In this document: positions 26,334-34,911 of the stretch, in pieces
Layout of the letters: each line of letters begins with the position of its first letter
Numbering within the stretch: the stretch's first letter is position 1
NCBI GenBank assembly: GCA_016710635.1
Contig: JADJVL010000006.1
Location: 62,001-126,000 of the forward strand
Direction of reading: 5' to 3'
DNA from: Holophagaceae bacterium
Lineage (GTDB): Bacteria > Acidobacteriota > Holophagae > Holophagales > Holophagaceae
Length of the DNA: 64,000 bases
Notes under the pieces: generated by a model
What the model saw: only the letters and a program-made list of their open reading frames with translations
What the model was told of the DNA's origin: nothing
Database searches by the model: none
Translations under genes and position numbers: made by a program

Positions 26334-26463
26334 GGCGGCCTCCCGGGCAGGGAACGAGGAACCAGGACCCTGAAGGTAGCCGGATTCCTGTGCGGTCCTT
26401 CGGCCCGCTGGGGCGGATCCCGGCTGGCCAGGGACGAAGCGGCGGAAGGCCCGGAACCCGGCG

Positions 26464-28053
26464 CTAGGGGATCGCGCCCCGCTCCAGCCGATCCCGCTCC
26501 ACCAGCAGCCGCCGCAGGATCTTGCCGGACGGGGATTTCGGAATCACGGGGAGGAACTCCACTTCGGTGATGCGCTTGTGGGGCGCCACCCGTCCGGCGA
26601 CGAAGGCCATGATGTCCTCGGCGAGGCCCTCTCCCGCAGGTTCCTTCAGGTCCGGCCGGAGGACGATGAAGGCCTTGGGGCGCTCGCCGGCCTTCTCGTC
26701 GGCCACGGGGATCACCGCCGCGTCGACGACGGCGGGATGGGCGAGGAGCAGGGCCTCCAACTCCGCCGGCGCCACCTGCATGCCCTTCACCTTGATGAGC
26801 TCCTTCAGGCGGTCCACCACGAAGATGTGGCCCGAGGCGTCGGCGCAGGCGATGTCGCCGGTGCGGAACCAGCCCTCGGCGTCCAGGACCGCGGCGGTCT
26901 CTTCGGGCCGGTTCAGGTAGCCGAGCATCACCTGCGGCCCGCGGATCCACAGTTCGCCCCGCTCGCCGGTCCCCACGGCGCCGCCGTGGTCGAGGTGGAC
27001 GATGCGGCACTCCGTGCCCGCGACGGGCTTGCCCGCGGCGTCCTTGGGCATGCTGCCATCCAGGCTCGAGACCAGGACCACCGGACTCGTCTCCGTCAGG
27101 CCGTAGCCCTGCATGACCCGGCACCCGATCCGCGCCTCCACCTCCAGGGCGAGGGCCGCGCCCAGGGGCGCAGCGCCGCTGAGGAGGCGGTCCAGGGAGC
27201 CCAGGTCGTACTTCGCCACCAGGGGATGCTTCGCCAGAGCCAGCAGGATGGGCGGCACCACGAAGGCGTAGGTGGCCCGGTGGCGCTGGATCGCCCCGAG
27301 AAACTCCTCCAAATCGAAGCGGGGCATCAGCACCAGCGTCGCGCCGATGGCGAGCCCGGTGTTCATCAGGACATTCAGGCCGAAGATGTGGAACAGGGGC
27401 AGCACCCCCAGGAGCACGTCGTCCTCTCGCAGGCCGCAGGCCACGCTCTGCAGGACATTTGCGGCCAGGTTCGCGTGGGTGAGCATGACGCCCTTGGGCA
27501 GGCCCGTGGTGCCGCTGGAATAGGGAAGCGCCATGACCTGGGTGTGGGGATCCAGGGCCACCTCCGGCACCGGATGGCCGCCGGCCTCGAGGACCCCGAA
27601 GGCCTCGGCGGCGCCGCCTTCCGAGGTGGCATAGACCTCCCGCACGCCCGCCCGCCAGGCCGCCTCCAGCGCCTTGGGCAGGATGGCGGCGTGGGCCAGC
27701 ATCCGGGTCGCGCCGGCGTCCTTCAGCTGGTTCGCCATCTCGTCCACGGTGTAGACCGGGTTGAGGGTGGTGACCACCCCGCCCAGCAGGCCCACCGCGT
27801 GGAAGGCGAGGATGAACTCGACACAGTTCGGCGTGGCGATGGCGAAGACGTCGCCCGGGCGGAAGCCCCGGGCCGCGAGGCTGCCCGCCACCGCGCGGAT
27901 GGCTGCGTCCAGTTCGCGGAAGGTGAGGCGCCGGCCGCTGCCCAGGTCCACCACGGCCACCTTGTCGGGCAGGTCGAGGGCGCGGCGCAGCACCAGGTCC
28001 TGGAGCGGACGGCGCGGGAGATCGGGCGCGGGCTGGGCGCTGCGGAGGAGCAT
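26464..28053 (-). CDS. Class I adenylate-forming acyl/aryl-CoA ligase (4-coumarate-CoA ligase-like)
   Basis: 529 residues. The ATP/AMP signature is LPYSSGTTGLPKGVMLTHAN; further motifs are MQGYGLTETSP (A5), GWFRTGD (A7), VDRLKELIKVKGMQVAPAE (A8 hinge) and SPSGKILRR with the catalytic Lys (A10). All core residues are present, so the enzyme should activate a carboxylic acid to an acyl-AMP and then to CoA thioester. LPLFHIFGLN and the overall sequence resemble 4-coumarate-CoA ligases, but the acid is unknown. The ribosome-binding site is weak. Confidence 0.88.
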   Translation of the reverse strand: MLLRSAQPAPDLPRRPLQDLVLRRALDLPDKVAVVDLGSGRRLTFRELDAAIRAVAGSLAARGFRPGDVFAIATPNCVEFILAFHAVGLLGGVVTTLNPVYTVDEMANQLKDAGATRMLAHAAILPKALEAAWRAGVREVYATSEGGAAEAFGVLEAGGHPVPEVALDPHTQVMALPYSSGTTGLPKGVMLTHANLAANVLQSVACGLREDDVLLGVLPLFHIFGLNVLMNTGLAIGATLVLMPRFDLEEFLGAIQRHRATYAFVVPPILLALAKHPLVAKYDLGSLDRLLSGAAPLGAALALEVEARIGCRVMQGYGLTETSPVVLVSSLDGSMPKDAAGKPVAGTECRIVHLDHGGAVGTGERGELWIRGPQVMLGYLNRPEETAAVLDAEGWFRTGDIACADASGHIFVVDRLKELIKVKGMQVAPAELEALLLAHPAVVDAAVIPVADEKAGERPKAFIVLRPDLKEPAGEGLAEDIMAFVAGRVAPHKRITEVEFLPVIPKSPSGKILRRLLVERDRLERGAIP

Positions 28054-28120
28054 GGTTCACCGGGGATTGGGCAACAGCCTACAGGGTTCGGACCCGCTTG
28101 TTGAGGGTCCAGTCCTTCCC

Positions 28121-28552
28121 CTACGCGTCGAGCCGGCGTCCGTATGGGACCACCGTCCCATCCTCCAGCAGTTTCCGCAGCAGGCGCAGGTACATCGCCC
28201 AGCAGCAGGACGAGGTCCGGAAGTGGTCATTCACGGTGGGCCAGCCCGTGTGTTCGAAGCGCAGGGCCGTGCCGGCGCCGTCGTCCCGGAGGTGGAAACG
28301 GACCTGCGTCCCCGTCCAGTCGGCGTCGGCCCGGGTGATCTCCCACTCGAACTCCGAATCCGGCACGCAGCGGGTGACCCGGGCGCGCCACTCGAAGCCG
28401 GGGCCGAAGCCCAGGCGCCATTCGGATCCCGGCTGGGCCTGCCCCTCCGAGTCCAGGGACCACCAGGCATCCAGGCCGGCGGGGGTGGTGATGGCGCGGA
28501 AGACATCCGGCCGCGGCGCGCCGATGAGCAGGTCGTGGAGGATGTCGGGCAT
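28121..28552 (-). CDS. SRPBCC (AHSA1-like) domain protein
   Basis: 143 residues from ATG 28552 with GGAGG six bases upstream. The sequence follows the START-like fold: LLIGAPRPDVFRAITTPAGL, DAWWSLDSEGQAQPGSEWRL, SEFEWEITRADADWTGTQVR, and a C-terminal helix containing YLRLLRKLLEDG. Such AHSA1/SRPBCC proteins bind hydrophobic ligands or act in stress responses. The specific role is unknown. It lies 17 bases downstream of the EamA-like gene. Confidence 0.8.
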   Translation of the reverse strand: MPDILHDLLIGAPRPDVFRAITTPAGLDAWWSLDSEGQAQPGSEWRLGFGPGFEWRARVTRCVPDSEFEWEITRADADWTGTQVRFHLRDDGAGTALRFEHTGWPTVNDHFRTSSCCWAMYLRLLRKLLEDGTVVPYGRRLDA

Positions 28553-28569
28553 GGGGCCTCCCGTCGGCT

Positions 28570-28947
28570 TCAATGTCCCTTGCCGCTCCAGGCCTGCATG
28601 CCCACGCCGATGACGATGACCGCCAGGGCCGCCCAGCGCAGGGGCGGGATGGTCTCGGCGAGGAACATCCTGGCGAGGATGGCGTTGGCGAGGAAGCCGA
28701 GGGCGAGGAAGGGATAGGCGTAGTTCACGTCCACCAGGGAAAGGGCGCCGAGCCACACCACCACGCTGACGGCGTAGAAGGCCAGGCCCCCGAGGACCCA
28801 GGGCTGGAGAAGCACCTTGAACAACCCGGCGATGTGGAGGTCCAGGCCGCCGGCCGCCTGCAGGCCCTTCTTCAGGAGGATCTGGGCCCCGGCGTTGAGG
28901 AGCACGCCGATGACGATGAGGGGGATCGCTTTGATCGTGGGGGCCAT
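28570..28947 (-). CDS. Small EamA/SMR-type membrane transporter (ArnE-like)
   Basis: 125 residues with four membrane helices: IPLIVIGVLLNAGAQILLKK, LQPWVLGGLAFYAVSVVVWL, VNYAYPFLALGFLANAILAR and PLRWAALAVIVIGVGMQAWS. The LNAGAQILLKKGL start and SLVDVNYAYPFLALGF motif are typical of half-size DMT transporters such as ArnE/ArnF, which flip undecaprenyl-phosphate-Ara4N, and of related 4-helix EamA proteins. Two ArnT-like transferases and an ArnA-type decarboxylase lie within 10 kb, which supports but does not prove a lipid-linked sugar role. Confidence 0.75.
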   Translation of the reverse strand: MAPTIKAIPLIVIGVLLNAGAQILLKKGLQAAGGLDLHIAGLFKVLLQPWVLGGLAFYAVSVVVWLGALSLVDVNYAYPFLALGFLANAILARMFLAETIPPLRWAALAVIVIGVGMQAWSGKGH

Positions 28948-28994
28948 GGTCGTCTCGGATCAGGGGCAAGGGGGCCGGCGGCCCGCGTGGCGTG

Positions 28995-29345
28995 TCAATG
29001 CAGTACCGCGGCGATGCTTGGCGCTTGGTGTGGGGGAAGGCCTGGAAGGCCGGGTCGAGGATGGGATCCAGGAGCGGGTCCTTGATGCGGGCCGCCGCGG
29101 GCCGATGGAGGGCGGCGCTGGCGCAGGCAAGGACGTAGGCAGCGTGGTGGTAGGGCGAAACGTCCCTGCCCAGCCTTTCGCTCACCCGGCGGGCGTGCTC
29201 GACAGACGCCAAAGACCATGAAATCGTTCGGGACCGGGTAACTGGGGGCGAAGGCGCGGCCGGACCCCAGGGTGGCCTCGTGCGAAGCTCCACAGCACCA
29301 GGCGCATTCTGGGAGGGAGGCCTCATAGGCCGCCAGCGGGGTCAT
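28995..29345 (-). pseudogene. Frameshifted remnant of a small Cys-containing protein, family unknown
   Basis: From ATG 29345 the frame reads believable protein (CAWCCGASHEATLGSGRAF, then YPVPNDFMVFGV) for about 48 residues and then turns to Arg/Pro/Gly-rich sequence typical of a wrong frame. Dropping one base near 29201-29206 joins it to a second frame reading EHARRVSERLGRDVSPYHHA, AYVLACASAALHRP, KDPLLDPILDPAFQAFPHTK. This second frame has no stop of its own and runs on through the downstream genes. The original protein was probably about 110-120 residues. The CxxC pair hints at metal binding. The order and junction are inferred. Confidence 0.45.
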
Positions 29346-29435
29346 GGGCGATCGGGCGAGGTGACCTGATCCGCCTCCAGGGCCGGGCGTCCCTCCTCCG
29401 CAACCATGAAGGACGAGGCTTGTTGTGAGGGCCTT

Positions 29436-30580
29436 TCACCGCACAGCACGGGGTGAAGGAGAGATCGAACGGAGCACCAACCCTGCTGAGGGAGACGAAG
29501 GCCGGGAGCGAGGTCCATGCCGCTTCCCGGCTGGGTTCCAGAGGCCAGAGGTGCCCGGCAAGCCCCAATCGGCCGGGTAGGTCCTTGCGAGGGGGTAGGC
29601 CTGGACCAGGGATCTCCGCAGCAGGTCCTTGACCGGGGTTCGCTGGTCGAGATAGCGGGCAGTTTGAAGCAACTCCCATCCAGGGCTCGCGATGGCCGAC
29701 GCTGGTGCTACAGGGCGATCACGCCGGGCCCAGGCCAGCCCCGACCCCCCGAGCAGGACCACGGCGGCCGCGCCACGAGGCCGGGCCGCCACCCATGTTC
29801 TTGGATGGGCGGCTGTCCAGGCCCTTAGCCAGGCCGAGGATCCCCGCATCGGGGTTCTTCACACCCAAGCTGATGGAAGGGGTCCTCCGTCAGGATCGCG
29901 GAGAGCGTGGCCACCGGTGTGGCACGGGCGAAGGCGGGCCGCCCCGTGAGCATCTCCAGGAGGACCGCCCCGAGGGCGAAGACGTCCGTGCGGGCGTCCA
30001 CGGTCTCTCCCCGTGCCTGCTCGGGACTGAGGTACCCGAGGGTCCCGAGGATGGTGCCCGTGCGGGTCTCGAGGGGCATGGTCCGGCCGTCCTCTGAGGG
30101 CCGGGTCTCCTTGGCGAGGCCGAAGTCCAGGACCTTGAGCTGTCCATCGGTGGTGAGGAAGAGGTTCTCCGGCTTGACGTCCCGATGGGCGAGCCCGGCG
30201 GCGTGGGCGGCCTCGAAGGCGCCGCAGGCCTGCCGGAACCAGCCCAGGGCCTCCTCCACCGCCAGGGGTCCGCGGGACAGGCGCGCCCGGAGGGTCTCCC
30301 CCTCCAGGAGCTCCATCACCAGGTAGGGCAGGCCTTCGTGCTCCCCAACGTCATGCACCGCCACGATCCCAGAATGCCGCAGGCGCCCCACAGCGCGGGC
30401 CTCCCGCTGGAAGCGCCCTACCAGTTCGGCCTTGTCGACTCCTCCAGGGCGGACCACCTTCACCGCGACCTCGCGGCCGAGCCGGGAGTCGTAGGCCACG
30501 TAGACCTCGCCCATCCCGCCCTCGCCGAGGACGCCGCGGATCTCGTAGGCGCCCACGCGGGTGCCGGGGGACAGGGACAT
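29436..30580 (-). pseudogene. Truncated Ser/Thr protein kinase
   Basis: From ATG 30580 there is a near-complete Hanks-type kinase domain: VLGEGGMGEVYVAYDS, VAVKVV with the Lys, GLAHRDVKPENLFL (catalytic Asp), VLDFGLAKE, LGYLSPEQARGE. It ends abruptly after AILTEDP at a stop at 29825, before the last kinase helices. In a different frame just downstream (ORF 29849-29436) lies GAAAVVLLGGSGLAWARRDR, which looks like the membrane segment that follows the kinase domain in this type of receptor kinase. A deletion with frameshift between the two parts is the simplest reading. The usual periplasmic sensor is missing, and sequence to 29.35 kb looks decayed. Confidence 0.6.
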
Positions 30581-30622
30581 GGGCTGGATTGTAGCCCGGG
30601 AAACGAACACCCCCAACGAGCT

Positions 30623-32350
30623 TCAGGATTTCGGGGCCTTCCGCTTCAGCAGCAGCAGTTCGCCGCCACCGCTCGGCATCCGCAGGAGCACTTCGAAGCG
30701 CGCCCGGCGGCCGGGATTCAGTCCGTGCCGATCCTCGTTCCATTCCCGGGCCATGGTCACGAGGCGATCCTCGGGGCCCATGCGCCGCTCGAGCTCGTCG
30801 AAATCACGCACTTCCGGCATCAGATGGTCCGTGTAGACCATGGCGCCGCTGCGGATGGTCTGCCAGTAGTGCACCTTCCGCCCGGCGATGAGGGGCTTCA
30901 CCGCCGCCGTCCAGGCGAAGAAGTTCTTCTGGGGATCCAGCTTCCGGAAACCCCAGGTGCCGCCCACGAGGAAGGCGAGTCCGAGGGTGAGCGCCGTCTC
31001 CCGCACCAGGAAGCGGCCTTCCCCCAGCAGGCTGCGGGTGGTCACCGAGACCGCGCCCAGCAGGAACACCCCCGCGAGGACCCGGACCACCGGCAGCAGC
31101 GGGGCCGCCTGGGCCCGCAGCGCCGCGCCGCCCAAGGGCAGGAAGCCCAGGGCGCCGGTCAACAGGGCCAGCAGCCAGAGCCCGGCGGCCAGGGTGCCGC
31201 CGAGGCGGCGGATGCGCGGCGCGCTCACCCCTTCCACGGCGATGGGCTGCAGCAGCCCCGCCAGCAGGAGGGCGAGGAAGGGATAGGACATCAGCAGGTA
31301 CTTGCCCTGCTTGCTCTGGACGAGGGAGAGGAACAGGAAGGGCACCACGAAGGCCAGCAGCATGAAGCGGGCCGCCGGGGAGCGGTGGGCGTCGCCGCCC
31401 TTGAAGTAGAAGAGGAAGGCCGGCAGCAGCAGCACCCAGGGGAAGAAGTCTGCGCCCAGGTACTGCACGTAGGCCCAGAAGGGCTGCACGTGGTCCCAGG
31501 CCTTCGTGGCCCGCTCGAAGTTCTGGTGGATGATCAGGGCATAGGCGTAGGCGGGGCCGCCGTGGAGACCCGCCGCGAGGTACCAGGGCAACACCACGGC
31601 GCCGACGATCAGAATGCCGAGGCCGATCCTCGATTCGCGCAGGGCCCTGAGGTCCCGCTGCCAGGCGAGGAAGGCGCCGAGCAGCAGGAGGGAAAGCACC
31701 ACGCCCAGGGGTCCCTTGGCCAGGAAGGCCAGGCCGAGGAAGAGGTAGCTCTGCAGGAACCAGCGGCGCGCTTCGCCCGGTCTCCGTTCATCCTTGAGCC
31801 CCCGCAGCAGCAGGTAGCCCCCCAGCCAGCACAGCCAGCTCCAGGCCAGCAGGGCCGCGAAGAGCAGATCGATCTGGATGAAGTGGGACTGCCAGAACCA
31901 GATGGGCGTGGCCCCGAGGATCATCACCGCGAGGTCGGCCACGTCCCCCTGGAGGAAACGCACGGTCCAGCGCCGCAGGCCAAAGACGAAGAGGATGGAG
32001 GCCAGCACGGAGGGCAGGCGCAGGGCCCAGGCGGCGATGCCGTGGGTGAAGCCGCGGCCGCCGGTGAGCCAGTCGCCGGCGATGGCGCAGCCCTTCATGA
32101 GCCAGTAGAAGAGGATCGGCTTCTCGTCGTAGGGCACGCCGTTGAGCCAGGGCATCAGCCAGGTGCCGCGCTCCCGCATCTCGCGCACGCACTGCGCGAA
32201 ATCGGGCTCGTCCGGGGCCCAGAGATCCCGCATGGGCAGTACGGCCAATAGCAGCAGGGCGAAAAGCAGGGGCCAGCGGTGGGCCCGCACCCAGGCGCCC
32301 AGCCGTTCCCCCGGCAGGCTGCGTTCTTCCTCGAAGTCGGATCCGTCCAT
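30623..32350 (-). CDS. ArnT-like glycosyltransferase family 39 protein (first copy)
   Basis: 575 residues with about eleven membrane helices. The first periplasmic loop has the catalytic acidic motif DLWAPDEPDFAQCVREM, then GVPYDEKPILFYW, typical of PMT/ArnT-type enzymes (WxPDE, EKPP-like). FIQIDLLFAALLAW supplies a further acidic residue, and the family motif LAFLAKGPLGVVLSL is present. A soluble C-terminal part of about 120 residues ends in a Lys-rich tail. It transfers a sugar from a polyprenyl-phosphate carrier to lipid or protein outside the inner membrane; the sugar is unknown. It lies close to the start of the damaged kinase gene and ends 42 bases before it. Confidence 0.82.
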   Translation of the reverse strand: MDGSDFEEERSLPGERLGAWVRAHRWPLLFALLLLAVLPMRDLWAPDEPDFAQCVREMRERGTWLMPWLNGVPYDEKPILFYWLMKGCAIAGDWLTGGRGFTHGIAAWALRLPSVLASILFVFGLRRWTVRFLQGDVADLAVMILGATPIWFWQSHFIQIDLLFAALLAWSWLCWLGGYLLLRGLKDERRPGEARRWFLQSYLFLGLAFLAKGPLGVVLSLLLLGAFLAWQRDLRALRESRIGLGILIVGAVVLPWYLAAGLHGGPAYAYALIIHQNFERATKAWDHVQPFWAYVQYLGADFFPWVLLLPAFLFYFKGGDAHRSPAARFMLLAFVVPFLFLSLVQSKQGKYLLMSYPFLALLLAGLLQPIAVEGVSAPRIRRLGGTLAAGLWLLALLTGALGFLPLGGAALRAQAAPLLPVVRVLAGVFLLGAVSVTTRSLLGEGRFLVRETALTLGLAFLVGGTWGFRKLDPQKNFFAWTAAVKPLIAGRKVHYWQTIRSGAMVYTDHLMPEVRDFDELERRMGPEDRLVTMAREWNEDRHGLNPGRRARFEVLLRMPSGGGELLLLKRKAPKS

Positions 32351-32416
32351 GGCTCCAGTGTCCCCGGGGAGGCTTTTCCGACCAAGGGATACACTGGAGC
32401 CCCTCCTGGAGTGCCC

Positions 32417-32704
32417 ATGCTTTCAATCCTGCTGCTGCCCGCCTTGGTTCTGTCCACCCCCCTGCAGAAGGCCGGCGCCAAGACGGAGACCGTGAAGCAG
32501 GACTTGAAGGAAGCTGGCCAGAAAGTCGGCGAAGCCGGGAAGAAGGTGGGCCACGCCGCGAAGACCGGCGGCAAGAAGGTCGGCAAGGTGGCCAAGGAAG
32601 GCGGCAAGGCCGTGGGCAAGGGCGCGACCACCGCCGGCAAGGGCATCGCCAAGGGCGCCAAGGAACTGGGCAAGGGCGTGAAAGAAGCCTTCAAGAAGAA
32701 CTGA
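32417..32704 (+). CDS. Small exported Lys/Gly/Ala-rich repeat protein
   Basis: 95 residues from ATG 32417 (TGGAG upstream). A short signal-like start (MLSILLLPALVLSTPLQKAG) is followed by repeats of the type KxVGxAGKKVGxAAKxGGK to the end, closing AKELGKGVKEAFKKN. Period is about 11 residues, as in LEA-like or histone-H1-like amphipathic repeats. The charge is strongly positive. It may bind nucleic acid, lipopolysaccharide or membranes, or act as a desiccation-type protector in the periplasm; none of this is shown by the sequence. It is followed 22 bases later by the M19 dipeptidase gene and may share its promoter. Confidence 0.7.
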   Translation: MLSILLLPALVLSTPLQKAGAKTETVKQDLKEAGQKVGEAGKKVGHAAKTGGKKVGKVAKEGGKAVGKGATTAGKGIAKGAKELGKGVKEAFKKN

Positions 32705-32726
32705 TCCGACCTCGACTGGAGCCTCC

Positions 32727-33953
32727 ATGCGCCGCGCCCTCTTCGCCCTCGCCCTGCCCTGCTTTCTCGCGGCCCAGACCGATCCCGCGCTGCTCCATGC
32801 GCGCAGACTCCTCAAGTCGACGCTCCTCATCGACGGCCACAACGACCTGCCCTGGGTGATCCGCGAGGATCCCAAGCACCCCTTCGACGTGGAGGCCTAC
32901 GATCTGCGGAAGCGGACCCCCGGCGACACGGACCTGGCCCGGCTGAAGGCGGGCCTCCTGGGCGCCCAGTTCTGGTCCGTCTACGTGCCCGGCGAGACCA
33001 AGGAAGGCTTCGCGAAAGTGCAGCTGGAGCAGCTCGACATCGCCCGGCGCATGATCGCGAAGTATCCCGAAGCCCTGGAGCTGGCCCTGTCCACCGCGGA
33101 CATCCGCCGCGCCCGCGCGCGGGGCAAGGTGGCGTCCCTCCTGGGCATGGAGGGCGGTCACGTCCTCGAGAACAGCCTCGGCGCCCTGCGGGCCTACTAC
33201 GACCTGGGCGCGCGCTATCTGACCCTTACCCACAATGTGACCCTCGACTGGGTGGACGCGGCCCTGGACGCGCCGAAGCACGGCGGCCTCACGCCCTTCG
33301 GCAGGGAGGTGGTCCGGGAGATGAACCGCCTGGGCATGCTGGTGGACCTCAGCCACGTGAGCCCGGACGTCATGCGGGACGCCCTGGACGCGAGCGCGGC
33401 CCCGGTGATCTTTTCCCACAGCTGCGCCTTCGCCCTGGTGGACCATCCCCGCAATGTGCCGGACGCCATCCTCGGGCGCATGGCCGGGAACGGCGGTGTG
33501 GTGATGGTGACCTTCATCCCGGCCTTTGTGAACCGGGACGCGCAGGCCTGGAACGACGGCCTCGAGAAGGCCGCGAAGGGCGTGGGCTTCGACGCGGACT
33601 ACAAGAAGCTGGAGGCCGAGTACATCAAGGCCCACGGGCCCTCGCCCAAGGCATCCCTGAAGGACGTCGCCGACCACATCGACCACGTGGCGAAGGTCGC
33701 CGGCCACGACCACGTGGGCATCTCGTCGGACTTCTGGGGCGGCGAGATGCCCGCGGGCCTGGAGGACGTGTCGAAGTACCCCGACCTCTTCGCCGAACTC
33801 ATCCGCCGGGGCTGGAGCGACGCCGACCTGCGCAAGCTGGCCGGGGAGAACCTGATGCGGGCCTTCGGCCAGGCCGAGGCCGTCTCCCGGCGCCTGCGCA
33901 AGGAGAGGCCTGCGAGCACGGCGACAATCCAGGCCATGGACCGGAAGCCTTGA
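32727..33953 (+). CDS. Exported membrane-dipeptidase family (M19) peptidase
   Basis: 408 residues with a signal peptide (MRRALFALALPCFLAAQ) and GGAG before the ATG. Zinc-site motifs of renal dipeptidase are present in order: LIDGHNDLPW, LLGMEGGHVL, LVDLSHVSPD, VIFSHSCAF and DHVGISSDFWGGEMP. The last replaces the usual GIGSDFDG with GISSDFWG. The enzyme should cleave dipeptides, including D-amino-acid-containing peptides from peptidoglycan, in the periplasm. It may be cotranscribed with the small Lys-rich protein and converges with the ROK kinase gene. Confidence 0.88.
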   Translation: MRRALFALALPCFLAAQTDPALLHARRLLKSTLLIDGHNDLPWVIREDPKHPFDVEAYDLRKRTPGDTDLARLKAGLLGAQFWSVYVPGETKEGFAKVQLEQLDIARRMIAKYPEALELALSTADIRRARARGKVASLLGMEGGHVLENSLGALRAYYDLGARYLTLTHNVTLDWVDAALDAPKHGGLTPFGREVVREMNRLGMLVDLSHVSPDVMRDALDASAAPVIFSHSCAFALVDHPRNVPDAILGRMAGNGGVVMVTFIPAFVNRDAQAWNDGLEKAAKGVGFDADYKKLEAEYIKAHGPSPKASLKDVADHIDHVAKVAGHDHVGISSDFWGGEMPAGLEDVSKYPDLFAELIRRGWSDADLRKLAGENLMRAFGQAEAVSRRLRKERPASTATIQAMDRKP

Positions 33954-33999
33954 GGCTCCGCCGCGGCCCGCGCCTTTTGCGCGCCGCCTAATCTCTCCT

Positions 34000-34911
34000 T
34001 CAGCGCCCCCAGAGCCAGGCCGCCCCGCGCACCCCGCTGGCATCGCCGTGGCGGTTCGGGAGCAGCCGCGTGGCCACCACGTCCGAGAAGACCTGGGCGC
34101 TCCAGAGCCGGGGGACTTCCGCGTAGAGCCGCGGCAGATTCGAGAGTCCTCCCCCGAGGACGATCACGTCCGGATCGAGGAGGTTGATGACGCCCGCGAG
34201 GCCCCGGGCGAGGCGGGCCTCATGGCGGGACAGCGCCTCGGCGCAGCCGGGTTCGCCGGCGTCAGCGCCCTGGACGATCTCCTTCGCGGTGAGCAGCCTT
34301 CCGGTGGCCTGCGCGTGATCGCGGGCGAGGCCCGGACCGGAGAGGTAGGCCTCGAGGCAGCCCGCGCGGCCGCAATGGCACGCCGGAAGGGGCAGATCCG
34401 CATCTCCTGGCAGGGGCAACGGCGTGTGGCCCCACTCCCCCGCGATGGCGTTGGCCCCCGTCAGGACTTCGCCCCGCACGACGATCCCGCCCCCCACGCC
34501 GGTGCCCAGGATCACGCCGAACACGACCTCAGCCCCGGCACCCGCCCCGTCCACCGCCTCAGAGAGGGCGAAGCAGTTCGCGTCGTTGGCGAGGCGGATC
34601 TCCCGGTCCAGGAGGGCCTCCAGGTCTTCCTTGAGGGCGTGGCCGTTCAGGCAGGTCGAGTTCGCGTTCTTCATGCGCCCGGTGGCCCGGGACTGGGCGC
34701 CCGGGGTGCCAAGCCCCACGGTGCCCCGGCGTCCCAGCTCTTTTTCGGCCTCCTGCACCAGCCCGGCGAGGGCCTCCAGGGTCGCCTCGTAGTCGCCCTG
34801 GGGCGTGGGGATGCGCCGGCGCAGGAGTTCGGTCCCGGCCGCCGCCAGGGCGACGATCTCGATCTTGGTGCCCCCGAGGTCGAGGCCGAGGCGCAGGGGT
34901 TCGCCGGTCAT
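34000..34911 (-). CDS. ROK family sugar kinase (fructokinase-like)
   Basis: 303 residues. The ATP phosphate loop is LGLDLGGTKIEIVAL, the sugar-binding region RMKNANSTCLNGHALKEDLE and IRLANDANCFALSEA, with the catalytic Asp in NDAN. GVILGTGVGGGIV binds phosphate. GEWGHTPLPL and CHCGRAGCLEAYLSG form the ROK zinc site (His plus three Cys). KNANSTxLNG matches the Mak fructokinase/ROK branch rather than GlcNAc kinase, so phosphorylation of fructose or a related hexose is likely. Its ATG overlaps the stop of the YhhQ-like gene by four bases (ATGA). Confidence 0.88.
   Translation of the reverse strand: MTGEPLRLGLDLGGTKIEIVALAAAGTELLRRRIPTPQGDYEATLEALAGLVQEAEKELGRRGTVGLGTPGAQSRATGRMKNANSTCLNGHALKEDLEALLDREIRLANDANCFALSEAVDGAGAGAEVVFGVILGTGVGGGIVVRGEVLTGANAIAGEWGHTPLPLPGDADLPLPACHCGRAGCLEAYLSGPGLARDHAQATGRLLTAKEIVQGADAGEPGCAEALSRHEARLARGLAGVINLLDPDVIVLGGGLSNLPRLYAEVPRLWSAQVFSDVVATRLLPNRHGDASGVRGAAWLWGR

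Noticed and set aside
33965..33993. Bidirectional terminator between the M19 peptidase and ROK kinase genes
   Set aside because: The GC-rich palindrome with a TTTT loop forms only about five contiguous pairs, too weak to call.
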